From CAZTDD01 sp964612675 (GTDB lineage Bacteria > Hinthialibacterota > Hinthialibacteria > Hinthialibacterales > JAKPRU01), in contig CAZTDD010000103.1 of the NCBI GenBank assembly GCA_964612675.1, positions 1-26,397 of the forward strand: a DNA stretch of 26,397 nucleotides, written 5' to 3'. The notes under the pieces were generated by a model. It ran no database searches, was not told where the DNA came from, and saw nothing but the letters and a program-made list of their open reading frames with translations. Below, one piece after another: positions 1 through 7,809 of the stretch (within the stretch, counting starts at the first letter, position 1; every line of letters begins with the position of its first letter). A program made the position numbers and the translations under genes.

Positions 1-36
1 TCGCGAGTTTGATAGCCCGGAATAGGGCGAGGTTCC

Positions 37-553
37 CGAGACTGTCTCAAAAGCGCGTTTCTTTTCCCTCACCAAGATTGGGGAGGGTTCGGGTGGGGTT
101 GATAAGTTCAGTGTTTTCAACCTCCTCTGTATCTCCCTTAATCTTGATGGCGTCGCAAAAAGTCGGGAATACGAATTTCAACCCCCTCCTAACCTCCAAT
201 GTCATTAAGTTAGGAAAGGGGGAAGCCGTTTACTGGGAGGGCGAGGCTCCCGCCGAGCCGAAATGAAGAAAAATGCGGCTCACCAGGAGGTTCGCCCTCC
301 CCTCGCTCCTTCTCTGAAACTTAACTTAATGACATTGTCCTAACCTCCCCCGATCTTCGGGGGAGGAAAAGGAATGAGCATCTTTACGCTGTCTTCTCCC
401 CCAAGAGGTACACGCTCGCGTGGCCAAAGGAAGGGGAGATTCAGAGGGGGTTGACACCTCACTTTTCGCATCCGCTGACTTTTTGCGACGGCGTCAATCT
501 TGGGTGCGAAGCGCACTCTGTGTAGCTTCTGTGTTTTGAGACGGCCTCTCCCG
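37..553. repeat. Nested imperfect palindrome (gene-free region 1-660)
   Basis: No credible gene lies in 1-660; its short ORFs fall inside repeats. Four pairs of inverted arms occur in nested order: GAGAC..TCTCAAAA near 37-51 with TTTTGAGAC near 534-542; CAAGATTG near 73-80 with CAATCTTG near 496-503; CGTCGCAAAAAGTC at 151-164 with its exact complement at 477-490; and TCAACCCCCTC at 178-188 with GAGGGGGTTGA at 443-453. A MITE-like unit sits in the centre. I infer a decayed composite of intergenic repeats, one inserted in another. Confidence 0.65.
197..337. mobile_element. MITE-like element with 16-bp terminal inverted repeats
   Basis: CAATGTCATTAAGTTA at 197-212 is the exact reverse complement of 322-337. 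The 141-bp unit is bracketed by an 11-bp direct repeat, TCCTAACCTCC, at 187-197 and 338-348; each copy touches or overlaps an arm. Inside is a second, imperfect hairpin with arms 235-260 and 276-301 and a 15-nt loop. There is no coding capacity. Terminal inverted repeats, flanking direct repeats and small size fit a miniature inverted-repeat transposable element, but no parent transposase is in view. Confidence 0.55.
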
Positions 554-605
554 CCGAGCCGTTGGTTTGGTCAACGGAATCGGCTCACCGGGAGGTTCGC
601 CTCCC
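545..605. repeat. REP-like hairpin, second copy of the 235-301 core
   Basis: The 14-bp string CTCCCGCCGAGCCG occurs at 247-260 and again at 548-561. In both places a spacer of 15-19 nt is followed by CGGCTCACC-GGAGGTTCGCC-like sequence (276-301 and 581-605), giving an imperfect stem-loop. Two copies in 400 bp suggest a dispersed REP-type family in this genome. Confidence 0.6.
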
Positions 606-660
606 GGGAACGACCGGGATAGAGTCAACCCTGTGATAGGTCTGCAATATGAGGTGAATC

Positions 661-1401
661 ATGCCCAGGTTTATCGCTTTGTCGGGACCGTCATGCATCG
701 GGAAAAGCCCTCTGCACAAAGCACTCAAGCAGTTCTACCCGGAACTGATGAAGGATCTGCAGAAGGTCGTTCTTTACAACGATCGTTCGCCGCGTCCCGG
801 TGAGCGGGACGGCATCGATTATCATTTCCGAACGCGAGACGAAATCGAGGCGTTGCGCGAAAAAGAAGGATACATTGTCATCCCCGTACGCTCCGATCTT
901 CAGGCGCTTGAAATCGCGAGCTTGAATAAGATTCTCGCCAGCGGTTGCCATGCGTTTTTCGAAGGCAACCCGTTCATCGTCTCCGTGTTACGAACCTCCG
1001 GTATATTGTCGGACATTGAGACGACTACGGTATTTCTAAGTCCGCTCTCACGAAAGGAGATTCAGTTCTTCAAACAACCTGATAAACGTGTCAGCTTGCA
1101 GGCTTTGCTGACCGACATGATGCGGCGCAAGTTGCTGCGACGGACGCAGAGGCAGAAAGGGATTCTATCGGCCCCGGATCTCGATAATATCGAAATCCGT
1201 TGCGGTTCGGCGTATCGGGAGATGCAGGAAGCTCATCATTTCGACTTTGTCATCCCGAACCATGACGGAGAAGACAGCGAACACTGGGACGCGTTCTACT
1301 ATCCGATTGGGGAGGCCCGCCAAACCTTGGAGGCCTTTGCCTCGATCCTGCGCGGCGAGACACCCACCGTTGCCGAGAAATGGGAATCCGATTTGATCTA
1401 G
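661..1401 (+). CDS. Guanylate-kinase-like P-loop protein
   Basis: This 246-residue protein resembles guanylate kinase (GMP + ATP to GDP + ADP). Residues 9-17 form a P-loop, GPSCIGKSP, and residues 43-55 (SPRPGERDGIDYH) match the GMP-binding segment of the family. It is divergent: the Thr that usually follows GKS is Pro, the lid and C-terminal half are not recognisable, and it is longer than the usual ~200 residues. GAGGTGA at 651-657 is a good ribosome binding site for the ATG at 661. It stands alone downstream of a repeat-rich region. It may be a non-canonical nucleotide-binding protein rather than the housekeeping enzyme; I see the motif but cannot assign the substrate. Confidence 0.7.
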   Translation: MPRFIALSGPSCIGKSPLHKALKQFYPELMKDLQKVVLYNDRSPRPGERDGIDYHFRTRDEIEALREKEGYIVIPVRSDLQALEIASLNKILASGCHAFFEGNPFIVSVLRTSGILSDIETTTVFLSPLSRKEIQFFKQPDKRVSLQALLTDMMRRKLLRRTQRQKGILSAPDLDNIEIRCGSAYREMQEAHHFDFVIPNHDGEDSEHWDAFYYPIGEARQTLEAFASILRGETPTVAEKWESDLI

Positions 1402-1562
1402 TCTCAGATGTCGCTGTTGATCGTCATTTCGAACCACGGACCGTCGGTGTTGTCGATTTGCGGTAAAAAACGCGACTGTTCGCAGCCGATCGCTTAACCG
1501 TTATCGCGAGCCACGGGTCGGCGAGGCCGGTGATTTGGGGAAGAAAACACGGTCCCCGTTGC

Positions 1563-1646
1563 CGTCATGGCGAGCGAAGCGTGGCCATCTCGTTTTGTCC
1601 GATTCAATGGCGAGATTCCCACGTCGCTCCGCTTTTCGGAATGACG
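1563..1646. repeat. Dispersed intergenic palindrome (CGTCATGGCGAGCGAAGCG type)
   Basis: The left half, beginning CGTCATGGCGAGCGAAGCG, and the right half, ending CGGAATGACG, are imperfect reverse complements around a spacer near 1593-1610. Closely similar palindromes are common between genes in many bacteria and often produce false ORFs translating as RHGERSVAI-like peptides. The rest of 1402-1758 shows nothing else that I can support. Confidence 0.7.
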
Positions 1647-1758
1647 GTTTCGGGAGCGATGACGGCCGCAGGCGCTTCCGACGGATTCCTTCTCACATCC
1701 AGCCCCGACCGGAAATTGTGATATATTGATGGAGCAGTTTTTGTATATGGAGAATTAT

Positions 1759-3522
1759 ATGAAAAATCGATTTTCAAGTTTGCGTTGGATTGCGGCGTTT
1801 TTCGTTCTTTTCGTAGTCGTTTTCTCGTCGGGGGGTGTCGCGGCTCCGATCGACCGGCCACCGGAAGATCGGTGGGTCGAACGATTTCGTGCAGCGGGAC
1901 TCGCCGGGGATACCGAATGGATCCCCATGCGTGATGGGACCCGGCTTGCGGCCACGATTGCAAAACCTCTATTCGGAGATGAATTCCCGACGATTCTTAT
2001 CCGGACTCCCTACGGTCGAGACGAGTTGGAGATCGGCGGTGTATTGCTACCACTGAGCGGCTATGCAGTGGTCATGCAGGACATGCGGGGTCGTGGCGAT
2101 TCGGAAGGACAAGACCGTGTCTTTGTTGATGACGGCTGGGGACAGAATCGCGACGGATATGACACAGTGGAGTGGATTGCGTCGCAGTCTTGGTCGAACG
2201 GGAAGATCGGAACGTGGGGCCCATCGGCGCTGGGCATCGTTCAAGGACTCATGGCCGGAGCAAATCCCCCGCATCTGACCTGCCAAGTGATCAGCTACGC
2301 TGCCAGCCAAGGATACGGCCAGGCGGCCTACCAGGGAGGCGTCTTTCGCGAATCGCTGGTCAATGGATGGCTGTCCGGCCAGGACAGCATGCACATGCTG
2401 CCTCTCTTCAGAGCTCATCCGACCGATGACGAGTTCTGGGACCATTACGACATCGAATCCAGCCATCCCGTGATGAGCGCACCGGCACTTTTTATGGGTG
2501 GTTTCTATGATTGTTTTCTCCAGGGAACGATCAACGAGTTTGTTGGACGGCAGTATAATGGCGGCGAAGGCGCACGCGGTAACAACTTGCTCATGCTCGG
2601 GCCGTGGACACATGTCAATGAATCGTCGCAGGTCCAAGGTCAACTGGCTTACCCGGAGAAATCGACTCTTTCGCTTCTTGACCAGCTCGACATTGTGTTG
2701 GATTGGTTCAATTACTGGCTGAAAGGGGAAGACAACGGAATCATGGATGAAGATCCCGTCCAGTATTTTTTGATGGGGGATCCGCTTGCGCGCTTTGCGC
2801 CCGGGAATTTCTGGGAGAGTGCGAAGACCTGGCCCCCGCCGCATAACGAAGCGACGCTTTATTTGGGACGCGAAGGTGTGCTTCGGCCGACCACGTCTGA
2901 CGACAATGTCCAACCCACTTCGATCTCATTCGATCCGTCCAACCCGATTCCTACTGTGGGTGGTGCGAATCTGGAGATTCCCGCCGGACCGTACAATCAG
3001 CTGGAGATCGAGAATCGTGACGATGTAGTCACGTTCACAACGGATGTATTGGGGGAACCGCTGGAAGTCGTCGGTCGAATTCGAGCCGTGGTATATGCTT
3101 CCTGCAACCTCAGCGATATGGATCTCTCGATAAGGCTGTCCGATGTATATACCAACGGCGCCTCCGTGCTGGTCTGTGATGGAATTCTCCGTTCAAGTTT
3201 GCGAGATGGATTCGAAGAGCCGGTAGCGGTTGAGCCGGGCACCGTGTATCGGCATGAGGTCGATCTATGGAGTACGGCGCTCATTTTCGCCGCCAACCAT
3301 CGAATTCGATTGACAATTTGTAATGCCAACTATCCACGGTTTGCGCTCAATCCCGAATACCAGAATATCGGGAACGAGGGATATCCGGCAAAACTTGAGA
3401 CGCTCATCTACCACGACAGCACTTATCAAAGCGCCTTAATTCTGCCCGTCACGTCTCCAAAACCCGGCAAACATCCATTACTGCCGATCGATACGAAAGT
3501 AGAGGATTGGGAAATCCGCTGA
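1759..3522 (+). CDS. Exported CocE/NonD family hydrolase (peptidase S15-like)
   Basis: The 587-residue protein has the two-part layout of the CocE/NonD family: an alpha/beta-hydrolase core and a C-terminal jelly-roll. The proposed nucleophile is Ser156 in WGPSALG (family pattern GxSxxG). GGFYDCFLQG probably carries the acid and GPWTHV the histidine. DMRGRGDSEG is the characteristic strand-loop near residue 108. The C-terminal part (VVGRIRAVVYAS.. to RIRLTICNANYPRFALNP) is typical of the X-Pro dipeptidyl-peptidase C-terminal domain. I chose ATG 1759, with GGAG six bases upstream, because it opens directly into a Sec signal peptide (MKNRF then a hydrophobic stretch, GGVAA). Family members cleave esters or acylated amino compounds; the substrate is unknown. 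Confidence 0.88.
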   Translation: MKNRFSSLRWIAAFFVLFVVVFSSGGVAAPIDRPPEDRWVERFRAAGLAGDTEWIPMRDGTRLAATIAKPLFGDEFPTILIRTPYGRDELEIGGVLLPLSGYAVVMQDMRGRGDSEGQDRVFVDDGWGQNRDGYDTVEWIASQSWSNGKIGTWGPSALGIVQGLMAGANPPHLTCQVISYAASQGYGQAAYQGGVFRESLVNGWLSGQDSMHMLPLFRAHPTDDEFWDHYDIESSHPVMSAPALFMGGFYDCFLQGTINEFVGRQYNGGEGARGNNLLMLGPWTHVNESSQVQGQLAYPEKSTLSLLDQLDIVLDWFNYWLKGEDNGIMDEDPVQYFLMGDPLARFAPGNFWESAKTWPPPHNEATLYLGREGVLRPTTSDDNVQPTSISFDPSNPIPTVGGANLEIPAGPYNQLEIENRDDVVTFTTDVLGEPLEVVGRIRAVVYASCNLSDMDLSIRLSDVYTNGASVLVCDGILRSSLRDGFEEPVAVEPGTVYRHEVDLWSTALIFAANHRIRLTICNANYPRFALNPEYQNIGNEGYPAKLETLIYHDSTYQSALILPVTSPKPGKHPLLPIDTKVEDWEIR

Positions 3523-3539
3523 AAAACAGCGATCAATCC
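3504..3539. terminator. Possible bidirectional hairpin between convergent genes
   Basis: GGATTG (3504-3509) pairs with CAATCC (3534-3539), and CGCTG (3517-3521) pairs with CAGCG (3527-3531) around an A5 loop. The structure spans the stop codons of both convergent genes. There is no long T-run, so termination is only inferred. Confidence 0.35.
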
Positions 3540-5378
3540 CCATGCAGCAGCGCATTCGGCACGCTGCCCTCTTTTGGCAGAAGATAAATCTCCAGGTTGT
3601 CGAGATAGACCAGCACGTTTTCTTCGCCGGTGAGGTTCGCGACCTGGATCACCGGGATAATCGTCGTCCCCGGCGGATCGTACAGAAGCACCATCCGGTC
3701 ATAACCGCCCTCGAAGATCGCACTGTTCGCGGGGATGTTCGTGGCGATCGATCCGTCCATTGAACCGTCAAGGACTGCAAGAGCGATCGCCGCTTTCTTC
3801 CCGACTGACTGAACCGAAGCCCGCATAAACACCAGCTTGTCACCGACGTCGAGTGTCGGGAACAGGAGCAGCTCCAGCTGCCCGGGTGCGGTGATGATGC
3901 TGACACCATTACCGTCCGTCATCATCGGCCCGCCCGGCGGAATTGCGCCCACTGCCACAGACCCCGGTGGGTTTCCGTCGAATCCACCGGGATACCGCGT
4001 GAATTCATCTGCGGAATCCATCGTAAAGACTCTCCACGGCAGCCACGGTTCGGGGAACGGACCGGGTGTCGCGGTCCAGGTTGGAGTCGGTTTCTGCGGT
4101 TCCGGTGTAGGGGTCGGTTTCTGTGGTGGGGGTGTCGGGGTATCGACCTGACCCGGTGCCAGTTTCAGGTCTGAGATCGCGTATCCGCTCGATGCGTCTC
4201 CAAACCACTCTTCCTTCACCAGCCCGATCCCGGGTGCCATGTATTCGTAATTGACGAACTGAGTATCTACCTCATATTGTCTTTCAACGGCACAATCGTC
4301 GAATGGACCGAGACCGAAGCGGTTCCTGACCAGAGGGACGCCCATATCGAACAGCACATCAATGCGGCCGGTGATACCCCGCATCAGAAGCCAGCCGGGA
4401 CGTCCGCCGGCCGGCGCGACAAGACTCGGCGAATCGGTTCGATCGACAAAAAAATCGCCTTGCTCAGAGTTACGCCCCGCGATTGCAATGGACCATACGT
4501 AACCTTGTTTGTCTTGAGCCAAGAAATGTCGCTGGAATTCATTCGTCCCGACCTGTTCGTAATAGAGCACGACACAATCGATCTCTTTGAATGACTCGCG
4601 TTTCTCGACGCGAAATAGCCTTTTCTTTCCTTCTTCAATCCCGTAGCCCGTCATCGTTTTTTCGAATCCTGGACGGTATTCGTTCAGATACTTGTTCGTG
4701 ATGACGGCGCTATCGGGACCGAATCGCTCAGACACAGGAGGCAGTGGCGGAACGATCCGTGTTTGAGCGATATGATATCCGCCGTCCGGATCGTCATCCC
4801 ATCGAATTCGCACGGTGGCTGTCTGCGGCGCCCAGTATTGGAACGAGATTTCTTGTGTTCCGTCGGGATTATTGACGGTCCGTTTGGTCACCGCACAGTT
4901 TTCGAACGGGCCTTGCTCGAACACATTCTGTGGAACAGTGACCCCGGTTTCCACAACGACTTCCGTCGCGTTGCTTCCGGCAAAGAACGAGGTCCCGACC
5001 GAAAAATCGGCGGGAACGACGACGGGTGGGTTTGCGGACAGATCCGCTGAGTAATCGCCGCGTTCCTTGGACCAGCCAAAGATACGCATCAACCGGATAT
5101 TGCNNNNNNNNNNNNNNNNNNNNNNNNNNNNNNNNNNNNNNNNNNNNNNNNNNNNNNNNNNNNNNNNNNNNNNNNNNNNNNNNNNNNNNNNNNNNNNNNN
5201 NNNCCTTCTCAAAACCGACCGTATAGTCGCTGTAGTAGGGATTTGTGAAGACGTTGCTGTCCGGACCGAAAACCGGATTTTCCGCCCCCGCTGCAACGCT
5301 AACAAACGTGGGGAGTCCGTAGAAGACGCAAACAGCTGCAAACACGGCCAAATAACGGATTCTGGGATTTAGGCTCAT
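3533..5378 (-). CDS. Exported two-module protein with Pro-rich linker, interrupted by assembly gap
   Basis: The start at 5378 (MSLNPRIRYLAVF) has GGAGGTG upstream and begins a signal peptide ending near AAGAEN. Two modules of ~180 residues follow. Both open with FGPDS-V-TN-Y---Y--GFEK; both contain a ERGDYSADL / EQGDFFVDR segment; both have GPF(E/D)(N/D)CAV and end near GGYHIAQTRIVP / SGYAISDLKLAP. A PTPPPQKPTPTPEPQ linker leads to a C-terminal beta-rich domain (from WRVFTMDSADEF) that looks like a carbohydrate-binding or adhesion sandwich. The 100-N gap lies in module 1. Coding bases on either side sum to 1,746, a multiple of three, so the apparent frame change comes from the placeholder length and not from a frameshift. 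I do not recognise the family; a cell-surface or secreted role is inferred. Confidence 0.8.
5104..5203. other. Assembly gap (100 N placeholder)
   Basis: Exactly 100 N lie inside the minus-strand gene. Aligning the two modules by eye predicts ~153 missing bases: module 2 has 52 residues between GFEK and the YVWSIAIAG segment, and three of those 156 bases are already present at the gap edges. Confidence 0.95.
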
Positions 5379-5470
5379 TCTACACCTCCTGGAATTGTGT
5401 CGAGTGAATCCTCACCAATGGCGAAAACTTTTTTTGCAACTCTGAATCGATGGTTGGCAATACGTCAAAA

Positions 5471-5489
5471 TGACAACCCATTCTTGTCA
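5471..5489. promoter_or_regulatory. Inverted repeat in the divergent intergenic region 5379-5708
   Basis: TGACAA at 5471-5476 and TTGTCA at 5484-5489 are exact inverted arms with a 7-bp spacer. A second small palindrome, GTAACAGTTAC, is at 5591-5601. Both lie between the divergent exported-protein gene and the receiver gene and could be operators. I see no convincing -35/-10 pair in this 330-bp stretch. Confidence 0.3.
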
Positions 5490-5708
5490 AAAAAGCGTAA
5501 TCGTCAAGATTTCTGTTCCTGATCATCCGTTCCATCCCGGATTTGCCGGACAGGAATCCCAGTCGGTCAGCACGCTAAATGTCTAAAATTGTAACAGTTA
5601 CGGACATTGGGACCGTTTCTGGGATACACTTCCGATAGGAGAGTCGGGATAGACCACGAATTGGAATACGACTTGCGTTAAGTGGAATTGAGGGAGGTAG
5701 TTACGACA

Positions 5709-6152
5709 ATGACAAATGTTCATCTCAAAGGCAAACGGGTCCATTTGATCACGCAGGATCCGGCAGTGGCGCAACTGATTCGCGACATACTCGCGCCGCA
5801 CAAGGTGACGATTTTCCACGCGGACAATCCACAGAAGGCTGTGGTGCATGCGATGTCGAAGCCCGCGGATCTTCTGATTTACGATGAAAAGATGCCGAAG
5901 CTTGACGGGAAGGACCTGTTGCACGCGATTCGAATGAAACTGCCGAGAACCCCGTTGGCTTTCGTTTCGGAGCACGGCGGCGATTCGTGCACGATCGATT
6001 ATTCGGCCCGGGGTGCGGATGCGATCATCGGACGAAAGGCCGACAAACAGCAGACGTATAATGCGATCTGTCACGCGATGGGCGTTCCCTTCGAACGGGA
6101 ACCCGGCGTCCGTGGCTTTCACGGCGTGCTGAACAGCGAAGCGCCGGCTTAA
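5709..6152 (+). CDS. Stand-alone response-regulator receiver-domain protein
   Basis: The 147-residue protein is a single receiver domain with no output domain. Asp59 in LLIYDEKMPKLDG is the expected phospho-acceptor, Lys110 in GRKADK is at the conserved lysine position, and the N-terminal acidic pocket is reduced to QDP around residue 17. A ~17-residue C-terminal tail (residues 131-147) extends beyond the fold. ATG 5709 is chosen because GGAGG lies at 5694-5698. No kinase gene adjoins it. Single-domain receivers act as phosphorelay intermediates or bind partner proteins; the partner here is unknown. The 3' end is duplicated 2.3 kb downstream at 8407-8465. Confidence 0.85.
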   Translation: MTNVHLKGKRVHLITQDPAVAQLIRDILAPHKVTIFHADNPQKAVVHAMSKPADLLIYDEKMPKLDGKDLLHAIRMKLPRTPLAFVSEHGGDSCTIDYSARGADAIIGRKADKQQTYNAICHAMGVPFEREPGVRGFHGVLNSEAPA

Positions 6153-6160
6153 AGCGAGTC
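6102..6160 (+). repeat. Direct repeat copy A (receiver gene 3' end)
   Basis: This 59-bp stretch matches 8407-8465 at 52 of 59 positions, including 23 identical bases across the stop codon (AACAGCGAAGCGCCGG..AAAG). The two copies bracket the HD/YwgA-like cassette. Confidence 0.85.
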
Positions 6161-6409
6161 TTTCCATTTTCTCCTTAACGCTTCTTCGGTCCATTTTGCG
6201 CTTGAAGCAAGCCCATCACTGTGTCATAATAGCGCTGATCAGTTGTTCAGTGGACAACCTATACGCAATCACGTGGGTTGAGGCGGATCATGGCCCGAGC
6301 AGCAGGATTCTGAATGATTGACGAAATCCTTGCCGGATTCTGCCGAGTCTGTCCCTGGGCGCTCTGCACACGCTCAGCATCTCTTATGTCAAAGTGAACG
6401 GCGGCCCCT

Positions 6410-7792
6410 ATGGTGACCCCAAGAGAACTCAGAGATCCAATCCATGGCTTTATCCAGCGCGGGGAAACCGAAGAAGTTCTGATCGATACACCGGTGTTTC
6501 AACGTCTCCGCCGCATAAAACAGTTGGCCATGGCGCATCTCGTTTACCCCGGAGCTATGCACACCCGCTTCGATCATTCGATCGGTGTGATGCACGTTGC
6601 CGGACGAATGGCCAGTCACCTGCTTCGGGACGGGGAAGTCACCGGGCGAGTGCGCATCGCCGCGCTCTTGCATGATTTGGGCCACGGACCGTTTTCCCAC
6701 GTTTCCGAGACGATTTTGCACAAATATGCCCGATCGGATTATCTGATGAATGCCAGTACAAGCAAGGTCCACGAGCAGATAACGTGTCGGATCATCGAAC
6801 GGTGCAAGGAGATCGCGAACTGTATAGCCGCGACCGAACGAGAGAAAATCATCGGAATTCTCTCGGGCAAAGGAGATGAGGCGATTGTCCGAGAGATCAT
6901 ATCCGGTCCTCTTGATGCCGACAAGCAGGATTACCTGCTCCGTGACAGCTATTTTTGCGGAGTAAAGTATGGGATTTTTGATTCGGATCGCTTGGTTTCC
7001 ACGTTGACATCGTTTGATGACGCTCATGAGAGAATGCTGGCGACCACACGAGATGGTGTTTATGCGATAGAACAATTCATAATATCAAAGTACCACATGA
7101 CTATGCAGGTTTATCGCCATAAAACACGTTTAATCACAGACGCGATGATTGTGCGGGCGCTGGAATTGGGAATAGACGAAGACAAATTCCAATGGCTACG
7201 GGATCTCTATTGCTTTGAGGATAACGAGGAGTATGTAAATAATTATCTCCAGTGGGACGACGAACGCGTTTCACACGCGCTTTTATTTGAGAAGTCGGGA
7301 CACGCCAAGGATATATTCCGCAGGCTTCTGGATAGACATCTCTTCAAACGGATTTGTCGGGCTCCTATAAGGGCAGAGGTGTTTTCGCCACAAGTGAGAA
7401 AGATGCTTGTGGAGCTGGGACAGAATCGCGAAGCTTGCACTACTGCGGAAGAAAGAATCGCCGAAGAATTGAATTCGAAATACAATCAGAACGTTGATCC
7501 TAAACTTGTGATTATAGAGACTTTGACAATCAAGTCAGTTTGGGAACAATCGAATCAAGATGAGGGATCGATTATAGTCTTATCAGAAGGGGAAAGAAGA
7601 AAATTCGAAGATGAATCGACTTTTTTTCGCTCCATAAAAGGAGAGGAGCATGATGAGTTGATTGAGGTATATGCGCCTGTCCACTTCGCAGACGAAACAG
7701 TGAAGAAAAAGAAACGTCGAGAACTTAACGAGGTCGTTTGTGACATCCTCATTGACGTCCTATCGGAAAAGAAGAAAGACAACAGGCGGTAA
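6410..7792 (+). CDS. HD-domain phosphohydrolase, YwfO/SAMHD1-like dNTPase
   Basis: The 460-residue protein has the metal-binding set of the HD superfamily: His51 in MHTRFDHSIGV, His88-Asp89 in LLHDLGHGPFSH, and Asp169 in GPLDADKQDYLLRD. The order RDPIHGF - TRFDHS - HDLGHGPFSH - LDAD..DYLLRDSYFCGVKYG is the signature of the YwfO/SAMHD1 branch, which hydrolyses dNTPs to deoxynucleosides and triphosphate. The second half (after ~residue 290) is AT-richer and poorly conserved. No strong Shine-Dalgarno precedes ATG 6410; the start was chosen because the family begins near RDPIHGF. It is followed after 17 bp by a YwgA-like gene, the same pairing as ywfO-ywgA in Bacillus subtilis. Nucleotide-pool control or anti-phage dNTP depletion are both plausible. 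Confidence 0.88.
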   Translation: MVTPRELRDPIHGFIQRGETEEVLIDTPVFQRLRRIKQLAMAHLVYPGAMHTRFDHSIGVMHVAGRMASHLLRDGEVTGRVRIAALLHDLGHGPFSHVSETILHKYARSDYLMNASTSKVHEQITCRIIERCKEIANCIAATEREKIIGILSGKGDEAIVREIISGPLDADKQDYLLRDSYFCGVKYGIFDSDRLVSTLTSFDDAHERMLATTRDGVYAIEQFIISKYHMTMQVYRHKTRLITDAMIVRALELGIDEDKFQWLRDLYCFEDNEEYVNNYLQWDDERVSHALLFEKSGHAKDIFRRLLDRHLFKRICRAPIRAEVFSPQVRKMLVELGQNREACTTAEERIAEELNSKYNQNVDPKLVIIETLTIKSVWEQSNQDEGSIIVLSEGERRKFEDESTFFRSIKGEEHDELIEVYAPVHFADETVKKKKRRELNEVVCDILIDVLSEKKKDNRR

Positions 7793-7809
7793 AAGGAGAA
7801 ATATGAGCC

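Noticed and set aside
9..266. 85-residue open frame at the left edge
   Set aside because: It lies inside the nested repeats, and its WEGEAPAEP end is the translation of the hairpin arm; there is no family match.
2047..2913. 288-residue minus-strand frame opposite the CocE-type gene
   Set aside because: Shadow of a well-supported family gene on the other strand.
4869..5378. Frameshift or separate 169-residue gene at the assembly gap
   Set aside because: The frame change is produced by the arbitrary 100-N length; module alignment gives one continuous gene.
6153..6230. Minus-strand C-terminal remnant of a second glycosyltransferase next to the receiver gene (reads WTEEALRRKWKDSL-stop)
   Set aside because: Only the last three codons are shared with the real glycosyltransferase and those lie within the direct repeat; a stop occurs about 20 codons upstream.
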